This document shows, one piece after another, positions 55,198 through 64,000 of a stretch of 64,000 nt of DNA. The DNA is taken from contig NC_081406.1 in NCBI RefSeq assembly GCF_030272615.1, forward strand, positions 264,516,192-264,580,191, given 5' to 3'. This DNA comes from Cryptomeria japonica. Taxonomy: Eukaryota; Streptophyta; Pinopsida; Cupressales; Cupressaceae. Made by a program: the position numbers and the translations under genes. Within the stretch, counting starts at the first letter, position 1. Each line of letters opens with the position of its first letter. Under the pieces are notes generated by a model. It was not told where the DNA came from, did not search any database, and saw only the letters and a program-made list of their open reading frames with translations.

Positions 55198-58100
55198 ATG
55201 GCACAAAGAGGAACTAGGAATGGTGGAGCGCATGGGAATGCAAACCCTGTTGTGATAGAGATGTTGTGAGGAATAGCAACCCAGTTAGAGGCCGTGGAAA
55301 CTGCCTAGAGAAGAGGTTGACATATTGAAGATGTAAGTAAAGATGAAGGATAAGAAGCCCCGACAGAACAAGTAAACCTACTGATGGTTGATCCAGATGT
55401 AGAAAGGTTTTTAAGGGTTTTGAGTAGGGCGAACACTAAACCTCATTTTACCCCACCATAATATGATGGGAAGTTAGATTCGAATGAATTGATGGATTGG
55501 ATCTCGGAGATGGAGAAGTATTTCAATTTTAAAAACACTGGAGAAGAGAGGAAAGTGAAATATGCATGTACCCAGTTGAAAGGTCATGCATCTCTTTGGT
55601 GGGAGCACTTGCAAGTTGACAGACAAAGAAGAGGTAAAGAGAAGATTAAGACATGGGATATGATGATTGTTAAGTTGAAATAAAAGTTTATGCCTATAAA
55701 TTATCAAGTGGATTTGTTCCGGAAGTTGCAAAATCTGAGACAAAAGGAATCTAGTGTGAAGGAGTACACCAAAGCATTTTACAAGTTGAACATCAGATCC
55801 AGACATGTTGATGATGAATTTGAGCAAATTGCAAGATATTTGAATAGATTGTAGATGTCTATACAAGATGAACTCAGTATGATCAAATTGGAGAGTGTTG
55901 AAGAGGCTTACCAGTATGTCCTAAAGGCTTAAGAGAAATTGAATAAAAGACATGATCAGAGACAAAGAGGTAGAGGTGGAAGGTTTATCGAAGGAAGATT
56001 TCAAGGAGGACGAGGATATGCCGAAGGAAGAGGAACCAGTACAAATTAGAACAAGGATAATGAAGTGAGAAAATAAGGTAATTTATACCAGAAGGATGAT
56101 AGAAATTTCTATCGGAGGAGATAACCGGATGGTTACCAGAATGAGAACTTTGGAAGACAAGACAAGAGGATATTTAGAGGAACATGCTTTAAGTGTGGAG
56201 GAGAAGGACACAATGCATTGGAATGTAAGAATACAGTGGCTACCGGAAGAGCAATAGTGGTGGAAGAAAACCCCATCGAATCAGACAATAAACTGGAAGA
56301 TGTAGAACTATTGATGATGAGGAGAGCTTTGTGTCATACCAGAGGAGATGAAGAGCCCTTGCAGAGGAAGAATTTGTTCAAGACCATATGTAAGGTATCC
56401 AGTAGGTGTTGTAAAGTTGTTATCGATAGTGGTAGTTCAGATAATCTTGTTTTAGAAGAGATGGTGAAAAAGTTGAAATTGGAGAGATTGAAACACCCTA
56501 AGCCTTATTAGATAGCATGTATTTAGGATGAACATAAGTTGTTAGTAAGTGAACAATGTTTGGTGAAATCGAAAATTGGGAACTATCATGATGAAGTTTT
56601 GTGTGATATTATGCCTATGGATATTTGTCATCTTTTGTTGGGTAGGCCTTGGCAGTTTGATAGATAGGAAATACATGATGGAAGGAAGAATACATACACT
56701 ATTGTGACCAATGGAATGAAGAAAACCTTGTTACCTTTGGAGGAACCTTTGAAGAATGAAGTCAATACAAATGCCAAAATCTGTTTAGTAGATGGAAGGA
56801 AATTCATGGATGGACTGAGACATGAGAATGTGTGTTTTGCCTTAATTCCTAAGAAGACTGAGGGACCGAGACTGGAAGGAGAACACCCAAAAGAGATAAG
56901 AGATTTGCTGACAGAATATGAGGATATGATTTCAGATAATGTACTTGATGGATTGCCTCTTGTAAGAAGTATTAGTCATTGCATGGACTTGGTTCCCAGA
57001 GCTAGTTTGCCTAATAAAGCTGCACACCGGTTGACACCAACAGAGAATGAAGAACTAAATAGACAGGTGTAGGAGCTATTGAAGAAAAGTTTGATCAAGG
57101 AGAGTCTCAGCCCTTGTGTAGTACCAACAGTATTAGCACCTAAGAAGAATGGAGAGTGGAGAATGTGTACCGATTCAAGAGCAATAAACAAGATCACAGT
57201 GAAATACCGGTTTCCTTTGCTTAGGATGGATGACATAATGGACTGTTTGAGTGGAGAAAAATAATTTACAAAGATAGATTTGAAGAGTGGATATAATCAG
57301 ATTAGGATCAAAGAAGGTGATGAGTGGAAGACAACATTTAAAACAAATGAAGGACTATATGAATGGTTGGTGATGCCTTTTGGATTGACTAATGCATTGA
57401 GTACTTTCATGAGGCTGATGAATGATGTATTGAAATTTTTTTTGGGTAAGTTTGTTATTGTGTATTTGGATGACATTCTGATTTTCAGTAAGACAAAAGA
57501 GGAGCATTTGTTATAGTTAAGACAAGTTTTGTAGAGGTTGAGAGAAAAAAAGTTGTTGATCAATATCAAGAAGTGTACTTTCATGAAGGATGAGTTAGTC
57601 TATTTGGGCTTTGTGATATCTGAGGATGGTTTGAAGATGGACCCTGAGAAAGTGAAAGCCATTGTTGAGTGTCCTACACCGAAAAGCATTGGGGAGGTAA
57701 GATCATTTCATGAGTTGGCTATTTTTTACCGAAAGTTTATCAGAAATTTTAGTTCAGTTTGTAACCCTATGACTGAGACCATGAGAGGAGATCAGAAGGA
57801 ATTCAAGTGGACTACTGGAACAAACAAAAGTTTTGAATTGTTAAAGCATAAAGTGACTGAGCAACCTGTGTTAGCTTTACCGCATTTCAATAAAGTATTT
57901 CAAGTGGATTGTGATGCAAGTGGAACAATAATAGGAGCAGTCTTGAGTCAAGAAGGGAGAGAAGTAGCCTATTTCAGTGAGAAATTGAATGATGCTTGGA
58001 GGATACATTCAGTGTATGATCAAGAGTTTTATGCCATAGTTCAAGCCTTGAAGAAATGGAGACACTACTTGTTGCCTAAGGAGTTTGTGTTGCATATAGA

Positions 58101-59733
58101 TCATCAAGCTTTGTTGTATTTGAATAGTTAGAGTAAGTTGAATCAGAGACATATGAGATGGATAAAATTCTTGTAGAGTTACACCTTTGTGTTAAAACAT
58201 AGAAGTGGAAAATCTAACAAAGTTGCTGATGCATTGAGTAGGAGAAGGAATTTGTTGATTGAGATGAGAGTGACGGTATTAGGTTTTGAAGATTTGAAGA
58301 CCTTGTATGATGAAGACCCAGATTTTGTAGAACCTTGGAAAGAATCATATAGAGAACCAGTTATGGTAGATAGAAGCAAATGGTTGGATTACTTTATTCA
58401 GGATGGGATGTTATTCAGGGGAGTTTAGTTGTGCATACCTAAGAGTTCCATGAGAGAGAACCTGATAAAGGAGAAACATACTGGAGGACTAGCTAGGCAT
58501 TTTGGCATGGACACAATAGTTGCATTGTTGTGTGAGCAGTACTTTTGGCTCCAGATTCATAAGGATGTTAAGAGATATGTGCAGAGTTATAGAGTTTGTC
58601 AAGTTGCAAAAGGTAGTAGTCAGAATGTGGGATTGTTTAAACCTTTGACAGTACTAGTAAGACCTTGGGAGGATATAAGCATGGATTTTGTACTTGGATT
58701 GCCTAAGACACCGAAAGGGAATGATTCTATATTTGTGGTAGTGGATGGATTTTTAAAGATGACTCATTTCGTACCTTATAAGAAGACATCAGATGCATTA
58801 CATGTAGCAGACCTATTTTTCAAGGGAGTGGTGAGATTGCATGGATTACCTAAGAGCATAGTTTCAAACATAGACACTAAGTTTGTTGGCTATTTTTGGA
58901 GAACACTTTGGAAGAAGATGAAGACAGATTCAAATTTCACTTCTACTTTTCATCCACAGACTAATGGACAGACAAAAGTTGTTAACTCGAGTTTGGGAAA
59001 TTTGTTGAGATGTTTAGTGGGAGATAAAACTGGAAGTTGGGATTTAATCCTTGCACAAGCAGAGTTTGCCTACAACAATTTAGAGAATAGAAGTACCAAA
59101 AAAATACCTTTTGAGATTGTTACCGAAGTGCACCCTAGAGATATAGCAGAATTGATAGACATTAGCAGTGAAGACCGGAAGAGTTCAAAAGTACAAGATT
59201 TTGCAGATCAAATGGCAACATTGCATATTTAGGTTAAACAACATTTGGAAGACATGAACAAAAAAAATAAGGAGAAGGCAAATGAGAAAATGAGACATAA
59301 GGAATTTGAAGTTGGCGATGAAGTGATGGTATATCTGAGAAAAGAGAGATTCCCAGTTGAAACTTATAATAAGTTGCAGATGAAGAAGTTTGGACCGTAT
59401 AAGATTTTGAGGAAGTTCAGTTCTGGAAATGCATATGAAGTGGAGCTACCAGATAGTCTAAGTATTTCACCTATATTAAACACTGCAGATCTTCATGAGT
59501 ACCATAAACCAGAATTCAGTAAGGACAGTGTTGCAGACTTGGAGAAACAATTGCCCTGGAAGGAATCGGATCAGATTGAAGACATTTTGGATAGTAGGAT
59601 TGGGCATAGTACCCAGAGTAGTCAGTATAAGGAATATCTTGTGAAATGGAAGGACAAACCAGTTGAAGATTCATCTTGTATTTCTCAGGTAGAGGCAAAC
59701 TGCCTTGGTTTTCCTCTAACCCCAAAAAAGTGA
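55198..59733 (+). pseudogene. gag-pol: gag-pol of element F, single frame with many stops
   Basis: The ATG at 55198 opens a 1,512-codon frame that ends at TGA 59731-59733. Residue numbers count from it. Gag covers about 1-345, with the capsid Trp-Trp motif and a good CCHC knuckle starting at C330 (CFKCGGEGHNALEC). The protease Asp-Ser-Gly has its Asp at 410. RT spans about 640-810 with YLDD at 756, intact. RNase H follows to about 1010. The integrase zinc domain is near 1085-1150. The core keeps Asp1163, but position 1224 is Asn (SNID for SDRD) and position 1260 is Lys (QTK for QTE). The spacing is the canonical 35 residues between them. A chromodomain-like tail (YKEYLVKWKDKP, about 1480) closes it. 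About 22 stops, nearly all TAG/TAA at sites where Gln is expected, silence the gene. RT and integrase would act in virus-like particles and nucleus respectively. Confidence 0.92.
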
Positions 59734-59764
59734 GAGGATCAGTTTTTCAATAACCCTGGATGTC

Positions 59765-60555
59765 TGATGCAGGAGCATCCCCGGTTCACAACAATCTTGC
59801 ATCAACCAAAAACATTTTCCTTTCTGTTTTGTTTTCTATTTGAAGTTTTAGTTTTCCTTTCTGTGTGTCCCCGTTTTGGCTCACCAGATCCTATGGAGTT
59901 GGATTCTACTTGAAGACTTGATCATATTTCTTGCTTTCAGACCGCATTGCATTTGGATCACTTTCCAACAAGATATCACTGCCGGTTTCCATGACAGTTT
60001 CTTGTTACCGGTTGTTCCTTTGTTATCGGTTGCCTGAGACCTATTCTGGTGATCTACCGAAACCCATTTTGAGGCTTGTGGAGCCTTGGGCGTTGATTTC
60101 GATGTTCCTTGGCATGTGGGCGACCTTTTCCCACAATCTACATTTCATCCTTTGTATTTTCTGGAGGAATCTCTTGGCGGAGGTTGACATTGTTATTTTC
60201 ATGTTAGGCCTTGTGCTTCGGGTTTTGATTCCTTTTGGGCTGACTGGATCCTTTGGATTGATATATATATTTATAATTATGTTTTAGAATGTAACGAAGA
60301 GAGAATCAGATAGCTAGACTATGCATAGAAGATAGATCTTTCGATTCAAGGTCTCGATTGTGACCTATTCTACTAGGCCTGTGAGCCGTTATGTTGTAAC
60401 CCGGTTGTTACCGGTTGGATGTAATCATATTTCACACAATAAAAATTTCTGTTATGCATTGCCTCCATCATATCTTTGTGTTTCCGTTGTGTTTACTCTT
60501 GCTGGCCAGTCCAGATTGATCTCTTTGAGGTCCCTCCTTACCGGTGACTGCTTCA
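59765..60555 (+). repeat. 3' LTR of element F
   Basis: 791 bp, close match to 54316-55088. The main difference is a roughly 20-bp longer TTACCGGTTG(T/C)-type stretch near 60005-60035. The TATA box is at about 60260-60271. Confidence 0.94.
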
Positions 60556-60560
60556 CATAT

Positions 60561-61430
60561 TCAATTATGTTTTCATGATGTATTTTATGATGATTTATCA
60601 TGTTATTGCATCAACATATGAAGGACTCATCCTAATAGAATTGCATTATCAATTGAAGGTATAATTATTTCAATTTAGCATTTCCATTCAAACATTTCAT
60701 TTCGGATTTAGCTTCTACCCTATAAGGGTAAGCTTTCTCTTTCTAGTAACAATTGTTGTAGGGTTAATTCCAACCCATGATTTGACTTAGGCAAGCCCCT
60801 ATATAGCCCAACACCATTTTTCTCCTCTTTTGTGCATTTGTAGGCTCAGGAATAGGTTTTAGGTTCAGATTGAAGGTACAAGAGTACAATGCAAACAAAG
60901 ACAAAAGTAACCAAGCAAGATTCGTAAGAAAAGGCAGGCCATTGACAAATAGCACCAAAGTCTGTTGAGAATAGGGTGTGGTGTCTAGCTATATAGTCTA
61001 GGTATTTTGACTTGAAAGTTGACCAGAAGGAAGATTGGAAGTTTTTGAGATCAATTTTCCCATGTTGTACACCTGGACACCTATCAGGAATAGGGCACCT
61101 AGCTAGATTATCCAGATTTTAAAAGACTTAATTTTTGTGATAGGTTCCTCTTTGCATCTCCTTTCCAATTATGTACACGTTAGTTCATTTCTAGATCTAC
61201 ATTTTTTTGTTTATGCTATTCATTGTCAAGTTTACACCTTTTAGCCTAGTTCTTTGCATCACTTCTTATCCAATCAATCAAACACAAAAGGAGAACAATT
61301 AATCCACTAAGTTCCCAACTCTCCTAAGGATTTTTAGTTGGGCCTATTGGTTGTACCCTAATGTAATTGATGGTATTAGGTTTGATTCCTAGTTTACATG
61401 TTTAGGCTAGTGAATCACATTTTCCCTACA
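60561..61430 (+). repeat. Older LTR that hosts element F, right part
   Basis: Continuation of 53220-54315 after F. No gene is seen. The 64-codon - strand frame at 60764-60958 is chance. The sequence ends TTTTCCCTACA at about 61430, a plausible LTR terminus, just before a primer-site-like word. Confidence 0.4.
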
Positions 61431-61438
61431 TTACATTT

Positions 61439-61451
61439 TGGTGAACCCAAC
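61439..61451 (+). other. Possible primer binding site after the host LTR
   Basis: TGGTGAACCCAAC starts with the TGG that pairs with a tRNA CCA end and sits just after the putative LTR terminus. The matching tRNA is not identified. Confidence 0.35.
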
Positions 61452-61692
61452 TCTTCTTTCTACTTACATTTAAATTTTGATTTTTAATTTCAGATCTGAT
61501 TTTTGCATGAAATTTTCAAATTTAGATGCATCCATTTATTGTTTGTGTACCTCAATTGGTTAAAAAGTCATAAAAAATGCACATTGTTATCACTTATATA
61601 TCATGCATTTTGCATAAGTTATCATTTGAAAAAGTAAATTTTTTTTATTGTGTTTTTAATTAGTTAGTTTCATGATGCATCTATTTCATAGA
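61452..61692. other. AT-rich sequence, nothing recognised
   Basis: It would be the leader of the host element if the primer site is real. No coding potential is visible. Confidence 0.4.
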
Positions 61693-62895
61693 TGTGATAG
61701 TGGCCTAGCCTCCCTTGTGTAGAGGGGGATTTTCTACCCTCGAGATGATGGGATGTCAAGGAACAAATCAACATTCACTACCTCACTTAATTGGTGCTCT
61801 AGTGAGCTAGCGAGATCAACAATAAAGAAGAAAGGAAGTTATACTAAACTACAAATGGAAATAACTAAATACTAAAAAAATACAAAGTAACAATAATATT
61901 CTGACTGCAACAAATATAAATTCACATAAAAAAAAATTACCGTCAATCTGATAGAGCCTCAACTTTGGACATCAGAGTGACACATTGTTGTTTGTTCGAC
62001 TAGAGAACTGAAAATCCTAAGAAATCACTTCAAAGTCAACTCTATGCTCCATGAATCTATTCACCACCTACACACACTTAGCTAAGGAAAATTTTTGGGG
62101 TTGTATAGTGGCTTGCCTTAGTCAAACCCCCGCTTGGGTGTTTCCAACTCCACAGATAGCTAGGTAGATAGATTTGGATAAAACAATAAAAAGACATTAT
62201 AATAGAAACAAACCCCTGTTAATGGAGGAAAACCCCTATTACAAGAGATATGATAATAAAAAAGATAACATAATAGAAACAAACCTCGCTTAATAGAGGA
62301 AAACCCCTATTACAAGAGGTATGCTAATAAAATAGATCAAATGCAACTAGATAATGTATGCACTTAGATATTTGATAAATAGGATAGTGTTGTAATGCAA
62401 TAGATACAAGAGATAAGAGAGAAGAAGAGTGTTACACAACCAAGACCCCTCTCTTGAGATGGAAGCATGATTATGCTTTGAGAGAAGGCCAAGCTATTAT
62501 GAGATTGAGCCAACACTTTGACAAACTTTTGCTATGTTCTTGAGAGAAAGAAATTAAGAGTGAGAATCCTTGCAAAATGAGGGAGAAAGAAGAATTTTAT
62601 TGCTTAGCATGGGTGGGAATGACCATTTTGGATGCACAAAAGCCAAGGGACATGTGTCAGCAAAAACTTGGGATAGAATATGTTTGTTTGAATTTGGGAT
62701 ATTCTCGGGATATTTGTGCATCGACTATCATCTCACCAAATTAACCCCAAATCCAATTCAGGGGTGGCTAGTGCTACTTCATCTTCAAGATTCATGATGT
62801 CAAAATGATAAAATCCCAATGAATTTTTGTCATAAATGCACTAGGCTCAATGCAAAAGTGTAATGAATGCACTAGGTAAAATTTGCGACACTACA
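61693..62895 (-). repeat. Possible LTR on the - strand next to a polypurine tract
   Basis: On the - strand the word AAAGTGGGGGCAAAA (62896-62910) directly precedes TGTAGTGTCGC, the layout of a polypurine tract and 3' LTR start at 62895. The other end may be at TGTGATAGTGG (61693), giving a 1.2-kb LTR, but no second copy is in the window. The 75-codon frame at 62570-62797 has no motif. Confidence 0.35.
62199..62340. repeat. Two-unit tandem repeat of 71 bp
   Basis: Units 62199-62269 and 62270-62340 both start ATAATAGAAACAAACC. Both contain GAGGAAAACCCCTATTACAAGAG and end in an A-rich GATAA(C)/GATCAA word. About ten positions differ. Confidence 0.8.
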
Positions 62896-62910
62896 TTTTG
62901 CCCCCACTTT

Positions 62911-63789
62911 AGTGAACTAATCAATTCAAGGGATCAAGTGCACTAAAGTAATTTAGAAAGGTGTATTCATTAAATCAATGTAGTGCATTAAATGCATAAT
63001 TACCTTAGATAAAGGATAAGATAGAAACTGCAAAGGTCAACCAAGTGAATGCAAATGATCCCTCAGCACTTAGCAAAAAACTACAATGTTCATCATGAAA
63101 TTCCAAGTATTGCAAGAGCCAAAACTTTGTCAGTGCCAAAATCAAAAGAAGCTACTTTAGCAAGAAGAATAATTAAGAGGTGTTAGCAAAAGTTAGAAAG
63201 AAAAAGCTGATAAAGGATGAGTATATGCCCCCTCGTATTTTGCCACCAATTAGGTGGGGAAAATAGGAAGGAGGATGATCCAAAACCACCACATATTTTT
63301 TTATCAATTTTGTGCAAAAAAAATTGGCTACATACTCGAGAAGTGGGCCCTTAGAAGGGTGATTTTCACTATTCGCGATGAGGATTTTAGTTGTGATTTA
63401 TATAGAGCTACATTGAAAATGCCTCACAGATGAGATCTTTGGCCTACCCATATTAAGGAGTTGTGTGCCACCATGCAGTAAGGTGATCATGTGGATGAGA
63501 TAAGCTTCGTTTCACATCCCTTCATCAAATTTTATTCATTTTAGAGCTAGTTGAAATCTCGCGGTAGTGCATGTGACCCGATTTCATGCATGCATCTCAA
63601 ACATGTGCATTTGTCCTGAGATGAACACACCGCTAGCATTCGATTTGCGTGTTGATACCTAAGGAGTCAGTCGTGCTGGCATCCTCTGGGCATGTTATTG
63701 TCTTGAGAACCCATCAAATAAATTAGATTAAGATGTTTGTATTGTCATGATGTAGATTGAGATAGAGTGTGTATCTGATATAATTTTAT
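62911..63789. other. Unassigned stretch near the right edge
   Basis: No gene is recognised. If the polypurine tract at 62896-62910 is real, this is the 3' internal part of a - strand element that continues beyond the window. Confidence 0.4.
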
Positions 63790-64000
63790 TGATGCAGGTT
63801 ATTTGCAGAGGTCCATCAGAACAATAACGAACACCTATTGTGCTTGTTGTGCGACCATGAGAACAAGCTATCAGCAATACATTGCACTTGATTGCGATAG
63901 GTGGGACTTTAGTGGGTATACCAAATGCTAGAGTTTAGATTCTCTGCCCCCATGCTACGAGCACTCATGGAGAGATGGGATGCAGACACCATATTGTTCC
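63790..64000 (+). pseudogene. Plant-mobile-domain-like fragment, cut by the window end
   Basis: A + strand frame with two or three stops reads LLCDHENKLSAIH, then a shifted CDRWDFSGYTKC, then FSAPMLRALMERWDADT, and runs off the window. The last part resembles the plant mobile domain wording (Leu-Ile-x-Ala-Leu-x-E-R-W-x-x-E-T-x-T-F). That domain occurs in MAIN/MAIL-type host proteins and in plant retroelements. The context of LTR fragments favours a retroelement-borne copy. A splice-acceptor-like TTGATGCAG precedes it. The identification rests on one short motif. Confidence 0.4.

Larger units (their letters stand above)
54316..60555 (+). mobile_element. Element F: structurally complete but dead chromovirus
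   Basis: F is 6,240 bp with LTRs 54316-55088 and 59765-60555 (TGATGCAGGAGCATC...GACTGCTTCA) and a perfect target duplication CATAT (54311-54315 and 60556-60560). A perfect tRNA-iMet primer site follows the left LTR. One gag-pol frame, 55198-59733, holds gag, protease, RT, RNase H, integrase and chromodomain in Ty3/gypsy order. About 22 stops interrupt the frame without a single frameshift, and two integrase catalytic residues are changed. F is related to B across the whole pol. Confidence 0.95.

Noticed and set aside
61693-62895. Solo LTR interpretation
   Set aside because: A polypurine tract abuts one end, so it would belong to a larger element. No matching target repeat was found at the ends.
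1-64000. Search for CRISPR arrays, tRNA and rRNA genes, bacterial operons and phage-type systems
   Set aside because: None of the expected repeat spacing, cloverleaf or conserved rRNA sequence was seen. The composition and content are those of a plant nuclear genome.

Overview
This is plant nuclear DNA made almost entirely of nested LTR retrotransposons. I find no convincing single-copy host gene, rRNA, tRNA, CRISPR array or bacterial-type operon. The AT-rich sequence, tRNA-iMet-type primer sites (TGGTATCAGAGC), chromodomain-bearing Ty3/gypsy pols and a Sirevirus-like Copia derivative indicate a seed plant. Deep nesting and heavy decay suggest a large repeat-rich genome, possibly a gymnosperm, but the species cannot be named from the window.

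Left half (1-31990): a Russian-doll stack. Element A (+ strand, LTRs 1071-1558 and 31510-31990, no recognisable pol) contains element B (- strand chromovirus, 2426-30752). One LTR of B was hit twice: by element C (+, 2526-10322, target duplication TCTAC) and by element D (-, chromovirus, 10576-23378, target duplication TTAAC). D's pol is split by a 2.0-kb insert (14693-16716) flanked by an 8-bp repeat. The relative order is therefore A, then B, then C and D, then the insert. C is the most unusual element. It has Sirevirus-type LTRs, primer site, gag tail and repeated polypurine motifs, but no pol. Instead it carries a roughly 1,100-codon second reading frame with a 150-residue Lys/Glu-rich helix, preceded by a TATA box and leader of its own.

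Middle (31991-51662): very old debris. It includes a decayed - strand gypsy (gag, RT, RNase H; about 31991-36350) split by a GC-richer 1.9-kb insert, a + strand gypsy protease relic (37585-37965), and element G (-, LTRs 38452-38759 and 51368-51662), which resembles A at its 3' end. Inside G lie other insertions: a field of short inverted repeats, a LINE-like C-terminal fragment, a long decayed coding region of unknown identity, and an LTR-like stretch with a TATA box.

Right part (51663-64000): a second field of short inverted repeats, then element F (+, chromovirus, 54316-60555, target duplication CATAT). F's gag-pol frame is unshifted over 1,512 codons but carries about 22 stops and two altered integrase catalytic residues. 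F sits inside an older LTR whose TATA box is at 54257 and whose primer-site-like end is at 61439. The window closes with a tandem repeat, a probable - strand LTR edge and a partial plant-mobile-domain-like sequence.

The elements do not form a pathway; they share only insertion history. All pol genes seen here look inactive, so any movement would need proteins supplied from elsewhere.
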